Source of the DNA: Hygrocybe punicea
Lineage: Eukaryota; Basidiomycota; Agaricomycetes; Agaricales; Hygrophoraceae
Direction: 5' to 3'
DNA length: 64,000 nucleotides
Assembly (NCBI GenBank): GCA_963556145.1
Contig: OY744462.1
Location: 4,092,001-4,156,000, forward strand
A program made the position numbers and the translations under genes. How positions within the stretch are numbered: position 1 is the first letter of the stretch; the number at the start of each line of letters is the position of its first letter. Positions 44,621 to 55,940 of this stretch are shown piece after piece. The notes under the pieces are model-generated. The model was not told where the DNA came from. It saw only the letters and a program-made list of their open reading frames with translations, and did no database searches.

Positions 44621-47600
44621 GCACCACTGTTACATAGACCAGTGTCCATATACATACTTTTGGCTGGCTGTATGTATGGTAGGTCTACGACCCGGTGCTA
44701 CAGGGTACTGTGGCCATCCAGTGTGTTTACACCTGGGTTCTGCCACTGTACCTGCATGTACTGGTGAATAGACAGGCCAGAAATGTGTACCCCTCTTTTT
44801 TATCATGTGTACACCCATATAGCGATGCCACTGTGGTATGGCATGGTGTGTCTATTGCACTTGGACAGCTTGTATAGCTATTCCTGAATCTATGGTGGTC
44901 TCCCTACTATCACCACTGACATCGGCTGGCAGTTCCACCACTGGCATGGAATGTAATGGCTATAAAGATCCATGTGTCTATCTGGATGACGGTAAATCTG
45001 AGCTCTACCTGATTGCAGCTGGAAAATGCAGGTGACAGCCATGAAAAATGCAGGGGTGATGGTATTATTTCATTTATAGGTCCATACACATGGTATTCGA
45101 TGAATGATATGAGTACATGCTCTTGCATTGGAGTTGAAAATACAGGTACATACAGTGACAGCAACCCCAGCGATACAACTACACAGCTACACAGCAAAAG
45201 CACAGTCGGTGCAGGGAGAATCAACAATACTAGTACACCCAGCAATCAGAGAGTCAGCGATACTGTTACATACAATGATTGGAGAATCAACGACACAGTC
45301 TGGCAGGTCATTTCAGTCACAGGTGCCGAGGATAATCACTGCCTGGATATTCAACGATAGCTGCCTATTGCTGGAAGTTATCTTCCTGTATGTATTTGCT
45401 GAGTACAGGATGGTCGCTAGAGACTTTGCTGGTATTTCGCCTTCGAAAATAGGCAGGTTCATGAATGATGGCAGATTTTTCCCGATATCGAATTTAAAAA
45501 TACGGGCATCGAAAGCTGGAACTGACAGACACAATGTGATGTTGCATAGCCGAATTATTGGTTTGATATGAATCAACACCTACCATTGTCTGAACAATTG
45601 AGAGCCCGACCTGATACAGGTACTGCCTTCATGACTGGACTTTGGACCCTGTTAAAGATGTTCTTGCTAGGTGAAGATTGCGGTGATATGTCATCCATTG
45701 CACCTACAGATGGCCAGTGAGTAGTATACCATACATATATGGACATGCCTACGATCATTATCATACTTCGTCTGGAAGTTTATTGCATCATATGTGATCT
45801 GGAATGGCAGCAGATATCTGAAATGAGTGTGGTATAGTAGTATGTCACCAATGACTTGCCTGTCCTGCGAGACGATCACATCCAAATGCCATACAAAAAA
45901 ATGAGCATGCTCTTTCCCACTCAACTGCATGCAATATCCCACTGATATACTTCAATAGCCCACTTGTCCCTATCTTCTTTGGCTGGTAAATGTGTGACTC
46001 ATTAACGATAGCTGTGGACACAAATATAGCGATGCTGTTCAGATTTTCATGGAGAGCCAGGTAGCTGTTGTCGACAGGTCAGAGAGTGACAAGATCTGGA
46101 CTGCATCATGAAGGGTTGATATATTGACCAGACCGAACAAGAGTTAGTGCATTGATAGCCATTCTGGAAGACATATAGGCTATCAAGAAGTAACCAGCAT
46201 GTGAAATGACACATACTCTCCATCCAGATCGGACATCGCTGGTATGACAAGACTAAGCAAAAATTGACCTTCTCCAGGGATATTGGACAATGGAATGACC
46301 TCTCCCAACCTACCTACAGGTGGAATAAGTCATACCCATTGAAGACAGCGAGTGGATGGCATACTTTAAATTAGGTAGATCAGTATAGGTGTTTTCCAAT
46401 AATTCATCATAAAAGTCATGTTTAGATCCCATCCAATTGATTGTACAAGTGATTTCACATATATCAGGCCATTTATTGGAGCTGTCAGTGATAGATGAAT
46501 ATACAGTGTTGGGCAATACAGTGGTAGCACACCGAGATATTGCTAGCTGACTCGCCACTGGCAGGGATTTCTTGCCCTTGTCAACTGGATGCAACCTACA
46601 TGTACTATCAGATTAGCATTGTCGGTTACTATAATGGATAGTGACTTACTGTTTCCCATCATGTCCAGTGAGGGATTCTGCCTGCTGTATTGCCTTACGA
46701 CATCTATAGGGATCAATATCATCATACTGTCATATTAAGGGTGTGAAATATTATACTGCTCGTTTATGGCTCCAGCAATAGATCTCGGTCGGTCATCCTG
46801 TTTGATCTTCTTCAGTGCCCTAGACAATAATAACCATTACACATTGACACCACTGGCATATAGACACATGAGAAAGCTTACTGCTTATCTATGTCATCCT
46901 TGCTGTCAATATCGACCTGTGTTAATGTTCGTTTCATGGGCCTGACAGCATGGTGAAAATCGAACAGTGCACATAGGCAAAGTAGACATACGAAATCTTA
47001 TCTGTGCTCTTTAATCTACATACAGCACAGTCAGTAATATGTGCAGCATGCAAGATAGCACCACCGATGAACCTGGCGAGTGTAGCTTTTTTTTGCCTGT
47101 GTAAATGTTAGCGAATGATGGAGAAACTGTGACTGGGATGACATACTTCGGAGTAGAAGTCATTTCCTCCACATCGTCATCATTATTCAATCCATCATCA
47201 CTGCAAGATGTTCAGGGCAACATTCAGTTCTTCATTTACAGCTCTTTGATAAATGATATAATATCAGGACTACACAGACTGTTAGAGAAGTTTTTGAAAG
47301 CTATCATATTACAGACCTATTACAAACTACCTGCTTCTTGCTACAAGGTACTCTGAATATTCCAGGTGAGAAGGTGACACTAGAAATCAGACATTCACAT
47401 ACTGGACAGCAACTTTCCTGGGTGCCATGGTGGAGATAGACAGGCAAGACCTAATTCATCTATTCGTAATGTTATTATTCTGCCGGGTGAACAGGTGATC
47501 TATGATCCAATGTGCAAGCCACCAGCATCATAAATGAACATGATCCAAGCTGAAAAATCAATTATGCTGCATACCGATCGTGGACAGCCTCCATCCATAG

Positions 47601-48259
47601 CCCCAGATGGTTAGTTTGAGCCTAGAGGTATCCAAAATCATTCTATATTTTGCAACGATGAAATCTAGACCTCCATAGAGAAAAGACCTAGTGTTACAAA
47701 TTTGGATCAATAGAATTGTTTTGCCTGCCGAATTAATTTGATGCTGTAGAAAAGACAATAGAGACCGAAGCAAAGATTCAGGGTGAATTGTGGAGCTGTA
47801 ATATGAAATTATACCTGTGGCTCTTTGGCCATATTTTATTGTAGGGAGCCAAACTTGTGTGCTCGTAATCAGTGGATGGTTTTATGTCATCCATGACTAC
47901 ATCCTGCTTGTGAAATATCACCTTACACTACATATTGATTGCATATAAAACACTAGTCCCTTCATTGAACACATGTTTCCTCACTACGACCTGGAAGCTG
48001 CAAGTAGGTCAACTTGAACCCAGTATAAGTCACGATGAATATTGACTGATATAATTGCCATTTACCAGAGATTTCGCTGCAGACTATAATGCAAGCTGCC
48101 TGTAATAAACCAGCTGCATCACAGCAACAGCTGGCAGTCACTATGAAGGTAGACACTGTACCACTTCCTGAACTATACACTGATCTACCTGTAGAATGAT
48201 GTTTTCCTTCGCTCACTCTCGATTGTATCATGTGGCGAGCCCCCTCGAATTCAACTGGT
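44621..48259. other. Long stretch without a gene I can support
   Basis: Scattered minus-strand frames (for example KIKQDDRPRSIAGAINEQYN near 46,800, WMGSKHDFYDELLENTYTDL near 46,420 and CCCDAAGLLQAACIIVCSEI near 48,110) have protein-like composition but I could not join them into exons or assign a family. They may be pieces of a decayed gene or transposon. The part 44,650-45,560 has open plus-strand frames rich in Ser/Thr/Asn without recognisable motifs. Confidence 0.35.
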
Positions 48260-49153
48260 TATTATATTGCCTGAGGATAGTCTAGCTGTTGAAGAGGTTG
48301 TTCTACATGTGCAAGGAATTTTATGTGCAAAGGATTTACCTCCAATTAATGTTAAGCATTGGTAGGCAGAATACCATTACTTCCATGATTCTTATTTTCA
48401 ATGTAAAAATTATTAGTCTGCATTGTAAAACACGACATGCTCTCCAGCAGGGAGTATCCATTACTGGTGGTGGCCTACCACTATTCGACACAGCAATTAA
48501 TGGCCTTAATGCTATTTATTTGATGTTTGATCAACACTTGAATAATGAATCACTCAGACACCTTACAGTAAATTATGGCACTTATCCAGCAATTGATGCA
48601 AGTAACCGATATTTCACTCCTCGCAATGATGTCTCCATAGATGGATGTCTCCCATTTCCAAAGCTGCTGGATCCTTATGGAACTGTATCATCCATTATAG
48701 GTAATGATCTCGTTTATGCCAGTGATAATGTTGTTGAATATTACAGATTGAAGAATTATGGGTAATCTACCATGATTTCCTTGCAAAGTTCATGGCTGAC
48801 ATTTGCCTCATTTTATAAACAGTGTTACACATTTTGATCCTGCTGTCTTTCGAATTGGTGATATCGTTGAAGCTCAAATATCCTTTATTGCCATTCCAAA
48901 TGGTAACAAATATCACATGAAGAATATATTACAGTCTGTAGCTCTGCTTGACAGTACATATTCGGAGGTATCAATATCTTCTTGCTATTTATCGCAATCA
49001 AGATGCTTATGTTGTATCCAATCAGAATGCTCATACACATCCACCATCAACCAGGCTAACACTTCTAATCAACAAAGCCACTATCAAATGAAACTGCAGT
49101 TAAAAAGACATGTCAGATATTCTATATCAGATGATATCCAGCAGAATAGATGA
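48260..49153 (+). CDS. Fragmentary conserved mushroom hypothetical protein
   Basis: An exon containing SLAVEEVVLHVQGILCAKDL (about 48,280-48,362) precedes the main exon with ALQQGVSITGGGLPLFDTAI, NGLNAIYLMFDQHLNNESLR, HLTVNYGTYPAIDASNRYFT, PRNDVSIDGCLPFPKLLDPY and SDNVVEYYRLKNYG. A GT-AG intron (about 48,761-48,822) joins in phase to VTHFDPAVFRIGDIVEAQIS and NKYHMKNILQSVALLDSTYS. The pair of signatures 'LFD.A..G.NA.Y..FD..LNN..L' and 'P..FR.GDIVE.Q.S....P......M...L.S.ALLD' belongs, as I recall, to a very numerous function-unknown family in Agaricomycetes. Start and end are uncertain and the copy may be truncated. Confidence 0.5.
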
Positions 49154-50410
49154 AACAATCGTGATGATATGGCTGTTAATTAATAGTTGTATATTCTTAC
49201 TATTAATGTGAATAATATGTTATAAGAATCATGATGTTAGTATCCTTCAACTTTTAATTTTACAAGTCATTGACTTGTTTTATCCTATAATAATTGTATT
49301 GTGAGTTATATACAACAGTTTTTAGAGAGCTATTAGGTTTTCACATTCTTTCATATATGGAAAACTCATTTTTATAAACCCAGTTGTAGCTATTGTGAAA
49401 ATATCTGAATTCAAATTGATAAAACTATATACAAACAAAAGTAATTTGACCAAACACACTTACATTGCATTTACTAACAATCTCGCTGAGTGGCTCATAT
49501 GTCTATACAGACCAAGAAGACCTGCTGTTGTTTTCCATAATACATAAATATTCACAAAAGTCTGTGAGAAGAATCAAAGGAAGGATATCTTGATCTTGTA
49601 AAAATTTAAAGGTGATCTGGTTTGATTTGAGTCATTTGGGCACTGCATATAGCTACTCAGTTTGAAATATCGTATATGCTAAAATTAAAGCAACTGAGAC
49701 TTGCTGTTAGGACATAGTAGGGGTATGGGTATCACTGAGGTTTTTGCTGTAAGGGTGTTGGGGGTACAGGTACAGTATCTAGACTCCAAACCCCCAGATA
49801 AACTGTACTCGGGGGGCATGGGTGACCAGCTAACTGTGGGTGAACTCAAAAGTGCCAGCATTTGCACACCAGCAGTTGCACACCACATTCATTGTGTCGA
49901 TATTTCTCTTTGCCACTATACCTGTATGTACCTTCCTTCTATTTGTGGGTGACTCCATCTTTCACATTGCACCAATTTTCTACTAAGATAGGCTTCTATA
50001 CGCAACACACATTGCTTAGGCGATGAGTGTTCCTTTAGATAGCTGGTATCTGGTTTTGTTTTTGTAAGGGTCTCCTATATATTTTCAATTTTAGACTAAC
50101 TTCCTAATTTATTTACTATACAATGCACATTGCTCTGAGCCTAGTGACACCGATGTCCTTGCAAGTTTCAGACAGTATATGCCTGCATTTTATTTCATGG
50201 ATTTCTCTGTCTAACTGTTAGGAGTTTGGGGCTAACTTTCAATAGGGCCACACACCTCATATTGGTCAGGCCATGTCAAAGCCTAACTTCACCAATGCTG
50301 TGGCACATTTCAGATGGCAAGACCATTTCAATCATTTCACACCAGTCTGACTGGCAAGATATACAGCAAGCCAATGCCTGCAATACCCAGCTCCAAAACC
50401 CACTACTGAC
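49154..50410. other. AT-rich intergenic stretch, nothing recognised
   Basis: No coding frame, RNA gene or clear repeat found. A slightly G-rich piece at 49,715-49,850 has no terminal repeats I could pair. Confidence 0.45.
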
Positions 50411-50413
50411 ACA

Positions 50414-52065
50414 ATGTCCAACAAGTCCTCAATTTCTACCTCCTTTAAGCTCTCACACAAAGCCTCAACCATCAAGAATACTGTTAGATGGGGTGCCAAT
50501 ATTGTGAGGTGGGGTGCTGCCATTGTTGGATCGCCACTCAAGAAGCTTAAGCATGTGACATCTAAGCGCTCAATGTCCACACATTCACAAGTTTCGACAG
50601 TTCTTGACAATGTCACTCCAGATCCCAGTATGATAGATGGTGTTGATAACACCACCACCAAGGTGATTGAGATTGACTTGGAAGGCGGCAATCCAGAGAT
50701 TGATGTTGTGGAGGCACTAGGTGTGTTTTCACATACATTTGCTATGGATTGAACTTACTTGGCTTGTCAGTGGCCACCAAATAATCATGGCAGTCGCCAA
50801 TCTATTCCTTTTTCAAGGCAGATGTCACCATTGCATATCAAGATGGTTGACTCCTCCACTTCTTTCCATACATGGCTTGCTAGTGCAAGATGAGTCTTGG
50901 CAGAGTCTGTGCTTCCAAGATAAGAAAGATTGAGCATCAACTGCCAACCTCAAGCATCACACCATCAGCTGCTTTGACCTTGTGGCTGTCAAAATAGCCC
51001 TGAGCATGAAGGATGTGGTTGCCAAAAGGGATTTGATCTTCAATGCCTTTGCTTGACAGAAACAGAAGCTGGTCACATATTCCCTCTACTTGTGTACCAA
51101 CCCTGAAGTCTGGTGAGTTTTAAACTGAGGTGGCCATACCCTCTTGTACTGACATGTTTTTCAGTGCTCACATCATCAAGTGGGTCACCAAAAACAACCA
51201 GGCGCTCAACATCATCAATGATCATGAACTTGTTGAGCTTCTCATAGCTGGACGACCACATATCACCATTCACTGTTACACATGACATTAAAGCTGCCTT
51301 TCTCAGGTGCCATGAGTATATTACCAAATTACTTGTTGTAGGTTTCTTGCTCAGATTAATGCCTCAACAAATAGCTCACTTGTTCCATGAACATCCGGGG
51401 TATCTTCATTTTGGCATGGATTCATGGACATCCCCTAATCATTGTGCTTTCATTGCATGGACAGTGCACCTGGAGTTCAAAGGATGCATGCTGTCATTTT
51501 TGCTGGACTTCATTGAAGTCACAAAGTCTCATACTGGTCTAGCCACAGCCAATGCTTTTCAACATATGTTGGTGAGGTTTGGACTGATAAAGAAGGCTGA
51601 TATGATTTTTCATTCAACTATCCATTGCTAATTTCTTTTCTACATTCATGCTTTCAATGGTGACAATACCAACCCTAATGATATGCAGACCACTGGACTC
51701 ACAAAGCTTGACAACTCATTTAATGCTGAGGCTGTTTTAACCACATGGAATAGCTATCGGCAAACAGCCTCATTTGACCCTTCAATCCTGAAATGGCAAA
51801 ATCAATAGCCATGGATGATGTTGATGTTGATCAAACAGAGCTGGATGACCCCCAATACCTCACAAATTTTGCTGAGAACAGTGACAATGATGAATCTGAC
51901 TTGGAGATGGCAGGAGGTAACATTGACAACGGTGACATTGATTATGGTATTGATGAGTTGCAAAACCTCACAGCGAGTAATAGGGAGAAGGTCTTGGCGG
52001 ATACAGGTGTGGTTCGTCAACCTGTTTCTAAAGTAAAAACCATTTCCTTTTAATGTTTTCTTTAC
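50414..52065 (+). pseudogene. hAT-superfamily transposase relic
   Basis: The N-terminal piece begins MSNKSSISTSFKLSHKASTI at 50414 and ends at a stop at 50750-50752. The middle is broken by stops and frame changes, though pieces such as HIKMVDSSTSFHTW and HDIKAAF remain. The recognisable core is HFGMDSWTSPNHCAFIAWTV then HLEFKGCMLSFLLDFIEVTK and SHTGLATANAFQHML (51,395-51,580), the first catalytic-Asp region of hAT transposases (the D of MDSWTSPN). A C-terminal acidic piece (ELDDPQYLTNFAENSDNDES, ending VRQPVSKV) stops near 52,053. The dimerisation domain is absent. It cannot encode an active enzyme. Confidence 0.75.
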
Positions 52066-52849
52066 TAATCCTGATTTGGCTGTGACAGCTCTCATTCACT
52101 GTCATCCATTTGACTACCATCACCCTCCCCACTTGGTGTCACTATTTTGAGAAGCGCCACATCAAGCTGAAGCTTATACCATGCAATGTTATGACCCATT
52201 GGAATTCTACTTACAATATGATAATGTTTGTCCATATAAATATAACATCCAATGATTGAAGGATTATGTCATATGTTTTGTGTAAAAAAGAAGAAAAAAA
52301 GAACTCGTTCATGCCATGCGAAGCACTGGCCCACTAAACAAGTGGTATAGAGAGGAATGGAAGAGCAGGTAGAATTACTTTTAGTGCCTGATGTAATTAG
52401 ATTCTTTTCATACCCTTAATGTTCTTGTGCCTCTTTTCAATCTTGTGAGCTTTTTTGTCAAGTTTTTTGGTTCACCTTTTTTAAGTCCTTGAAGAATTTG
52501 CACCTCTTCTGAACTTGTTGAGCTTTTTGGCCAAGTTTTTTGGTCCACCTTTTTAAACCCTTGAAGAACTTGTGCTACTTCTGAACTTTGTTGAGTTTTT
52601 TTGTCAAGACTTTTGGACTTTTTTCTGGAACATCTTCCCATACCTTTCAACACCTTTTTCACAGTTTGTTAGAGCTTTTTTAAAAGTTATTTAGTTTGGA
52701 TTACTAGCAGTATTGGTGATTTTTGGAATAAATGGTACAGTAATTTGGAGTCCCCTACTATTGTCATTGTCAACACCCTTGCCACCACTGATGGGTTTCA
52801 TTGTCGCGATCATCGTCATTTCACCACCGCCGCCAGTGGGTGATTGTGG
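52066..52849. other. Non-coding stretch with a short diverged direct repeat
   Basis: Near 52,440-52,620 a ~60-bp unit occurs about three times (GCTTTTTTGTCAAGTTTTTTGG, then CACCTTTTTTAAGTCCTTGAAGAA), seen on the other strand as Lys/Ser-rich frames. Nothing else is recognised. Confidence 0.4.
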
Positions 52850-53330
52850 TCATTGTCACCCTGCCAGTTGGCAGTGGTGGTGGCTGGCATAGTCGTCCTG
52901 CTGCTGTTGCCAGGTGGCTGTGGTGGTTGCCAACATCATCCCACTGCTGCTGGTGCCAGTGGGTGGTGTGGTGGTGGTGATGGTCACCATCGCCGTCATC
53001 CTGTTGCTGCTGCTAGTTGGCAGCAACATAGCTGTCGCTGTTGCCCTGCTTGCTGCTGCCAGTTGGCAGTGGTGGTAGCCATTGTCGTCATCCTGCTTGC
53101 TGCTGTCAGCTGGCAGTGGTGGTGGCCATCATTGTCATCCTGAGGCTGCTGCCAGTTGGCAGCCGTGGTGGCTGATGACAATGACAATGTGCCACTGCTT
53201 GCTGTGTGGTCTTGGTAGCCATCATCATTGCCACTGCCCTGTTGCTGCTGCCAGCTGGTGGTGGTGGTAGCCATCACCGCCATCCTGCTTTCTGCTGCCA
53301 GTTGGCAGTGGTGGTGGTTGCGGTCGTCGT
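52850..53330. repeat. Low-complexity repeat with CTGCCAGTTGGCAG palindromes
   Basis: About seven copies or near-copies of CTGCCAGTTGGCAG (6-bp arms, 2-bp centre) are embedded in GTGGTGGT and CTGCTGCTGC runs, spaced 50-100 bp. All frames give Cys/Trp/Val-rich artefact peptides. The stretch from 53,331 to 54,160 after it holds only short AT-rich repeats. Confidence 0.7.
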
Positions 53331-54164
53331 CCTGCTGCTTCCAGACAGTGCCGGTTGGTGGTCGTGGTCACCTCACTGCTGCTGCCATCATCAACCTGGT
53401 TAGTGGGGGTTGGAGGTGATGGGTACTTACCTTAGCAGCCCATTGTCCTCACACCCCTCCTTGTTGTTGTGCTGGTCATTGTGGTCATTGCCGTTGTCGT
53501 GTCTGTGGTCAAAGGTCAGTAACAAAAATACTAAGTCAAAACTTACTGAAAGTGGCAACTCAGATGATGTTTGGCACTGCATTTTGCCAAACATCAGCAA
53601 ATGGTCCATGTGCAGCCTCCAAACATATATAAGTTGTGCACATAAGTCATGTACAGTCATTTGGTAGCTTCTGACTGAGTATCGCTTCAATTCCTATACT
53701 GACTTATATGCTTACAGAACAACTGTAATAGTTTATTATGTAATTTTAATTAATTAATCATTAATTAATATTGTCCTTATATGGTTATATAATCAATGAA
53801 GATTTGAGCACCCGAAGCAACTTATAAAACTATTTTTGTGCCTTTTTCTGCACATTTCATGAGTGGTTTGACCTTTGCAAGGAAACCTAGCTTTAAAAAA
53901 GTGGAAAATCTTGTGGAAAAGAGTAGTCCTTTTGAACCTTTTTGCAAGAGAAATCCTGTTTTTCAAGAGAATCACCTTTTCTAAGCAAAGGAACCTAGCT
54001 TAGAAAAGGTGAACATCTTGAGAGCCTTTGAGAGCTTGCACACCTTTTGGCCTCTTGTAAAAGGGTCTCAAGGTGTGGGAAAAGGACCCCAGAATTTGCT
54101 GATTACAAGTTCTTTTAATTTATTAAAAGACTCATTCTTTATCAGACCAGGCTCAGTGAGGGTT

Positions 54165-54345
54165 CATAATTAATTAATTCATTAATTAATTAATTAATTA
54201 ATTAATTAATTAATTCATTAATTAATTCATTAATTAATTCATTAATTAATTCATTAATTAATTCATTAATTAATTCATTAATTAATTCATTAATTAATTC
54301 ATTAATTAATTAATTCATTAATTAATTCATTAATTAATTAATAAA
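54165..54345. repeat. Simple repeat (ATTAATTAATTC)n
   Basis: About fifteen units of a 12-bp motif, with some units lacking the C. Because ATTAATTAAT is self-complementary, the array can form extended hairpins. A shorter similar run lies at 53,743-53,768. Confidence 0.95.
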
Positions 54346-54591
54346 GTTGATCGCATGTAGAGGACTTTTTTTTTTAGGCAAGAGATATGATTCTACTTGA
54401 TGTTCGGGAAAATCACATGTGATTGTGGCCATGTCTGGACAAGCTTACATAAGCATCTAAATATGGGTTGCTTCAAAAAAATCAAATTACCTTCCAATTA
54501 TATTCAAAATATTCATACTGGCTTCAATTCTGATCAGAATCAGCTGAAAATCGAACTGCTGACTAATATAACCATTTCGGGCAAGGTGTGA

Positions 54592-54748
54592 CAGTCACAT
54601 GTGATCAATCTAACCATACAAGGTAATTTTTGATATTGTATAGCAAATTTTTTGCTGATCGCAATGGTGATAGTCACATGTGACCAGTCTAACCGTATAA
54701 GGCAATTTTTCAAAATATATGCCAAATTTTGTACTGATCATCATAAAC
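54592..54748. repeat. Two-unit 79-bp tandem repeat centred on CACATGTG
   Basis: AGTCACATGTGA.CA.TCTAACC starts at 54593 and again at 54672, with parallel continuation (AAGG.AATTTTT...GCCAAATTTT..TACTGATC). CACATGTG also occurs at 54,414. Diverged copies, no gene. Confidence 0.75.
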
Positions 54749-55136
54749 TTCATTACATATAACAAATCTAATTATATATTGTAATAACATATATTTCATC
54801 AGATGTTTGAGTTTATATAGTATTATTTGAGCTTTAGTAAACAAATACAAATAGATGTAAACAAATACAAATAAAATGCTTTCCTGCTAATATTATCACT
54901 AGACATTCGATATTGCAACTTGGCCGCATGATAAACAAATACAAATAAATACACCCAATATAGTTAAATTACTTTGTATTCTAATTTTGGTTTTGGTCAA
55001 TTTTCTTATGTAATCATGCTTATGTAATCATTAGTCAGATTACCATTTGAACCCAGACTTTGAACCTTATTGTGCTTTTGCCTCTTGAACCTGAACCACC
55101 ACCTTCCTCATTTGGTGCATTAAGTCTGCGTTTTTT

Positions 55137-55940
55137 GACCTTTTTGGCTCGTTTAAGCTCAGTTTTTCATATTCAGACTGCAAAAAAAATGTTTTCTGGA
55201 TCAGGTGATGTGCCTGGACCATTCAGGGTTCAATGCTGATATAAGCTTTTCTTTTTTAGACATAAAAGATGAAAATTCTTCGGATTTTCATGCTTTTTAT
55301 TTCTTGTGGCTTTGTTTTATTTCCTGGACCACTGGTAATGTCTTCAATTGCTACATCTTGTTGTTTGTTAACATAATCTATCATTTTACAGCCTATCTCC
55401 CTGTCAATTTTCAGAGTATGTACAAATTTCATGTTTTTTGACCTTTTGGCTTGTTTAAGCTCTGTTTTCCATATTCAGACTCTGAAAAAAAGCGATCTGG
55501 ATCAGGTGATGTGCCTGGACCATTCAGGGTCCAATTCTGACATAATCCTTCCTATTTTAGAACACAAAGTTGAAAATTCTTTGGATTTTCATCCTTTTTC
55601 TTTTGTTTGGCTCTGTTTTGTATCTTGGAGCACTGGTAAGGTCTTTTATTGGTGTAAATTATCATTGGTTGACATAATCTATCATTTGCTAGCCAATCTC
55701 ACTGTCAACATTCAAAGTATGTGGAAATTTTACATTTTTTCACCTTTTTAGATTGTATAAGCTCATTTCTTAACCTACAGGTTTACAGTGGATCTTTTCT
55801 GGCACAGGTGAATATCTTACCATCTATGATCAAATGTTTACATATTATATTTATTTATAGGCTTAAAATGCAAAATTTTGTGGATTTTTTCGATTTTTAC
55901 TGCTCTTTGTGCTGGAATTTGTATTGGTATGTTGTTTATT
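55137..55940. repeat. ~302-bp tandem repeat (2.6 units) upstream of the Helitron reading frame
   Basis: GACCTTTTTGGCTCGTTTAAGCTC begins at 55137, a similar string at 55440 and a more diverged one at 55741, spacing 303 and 301 bp. Each unit also carries TATTCAGACT, GGATCAGGTGATGTGCCTGG, a TTTTTAGA.A..AAA..TGAAAATTCT part and ATAATCTATCATTT. The third unit runs into the start of the long open frame, so the hydrophobic N-terminus predicted there may be repeat-derived. Confidence 0.8.

Noticed and set aside
54165..54345. CRISPR-like array
   Set aside because: It is a 12-bp simple repeat without spacers, in a eukaryotic genome.
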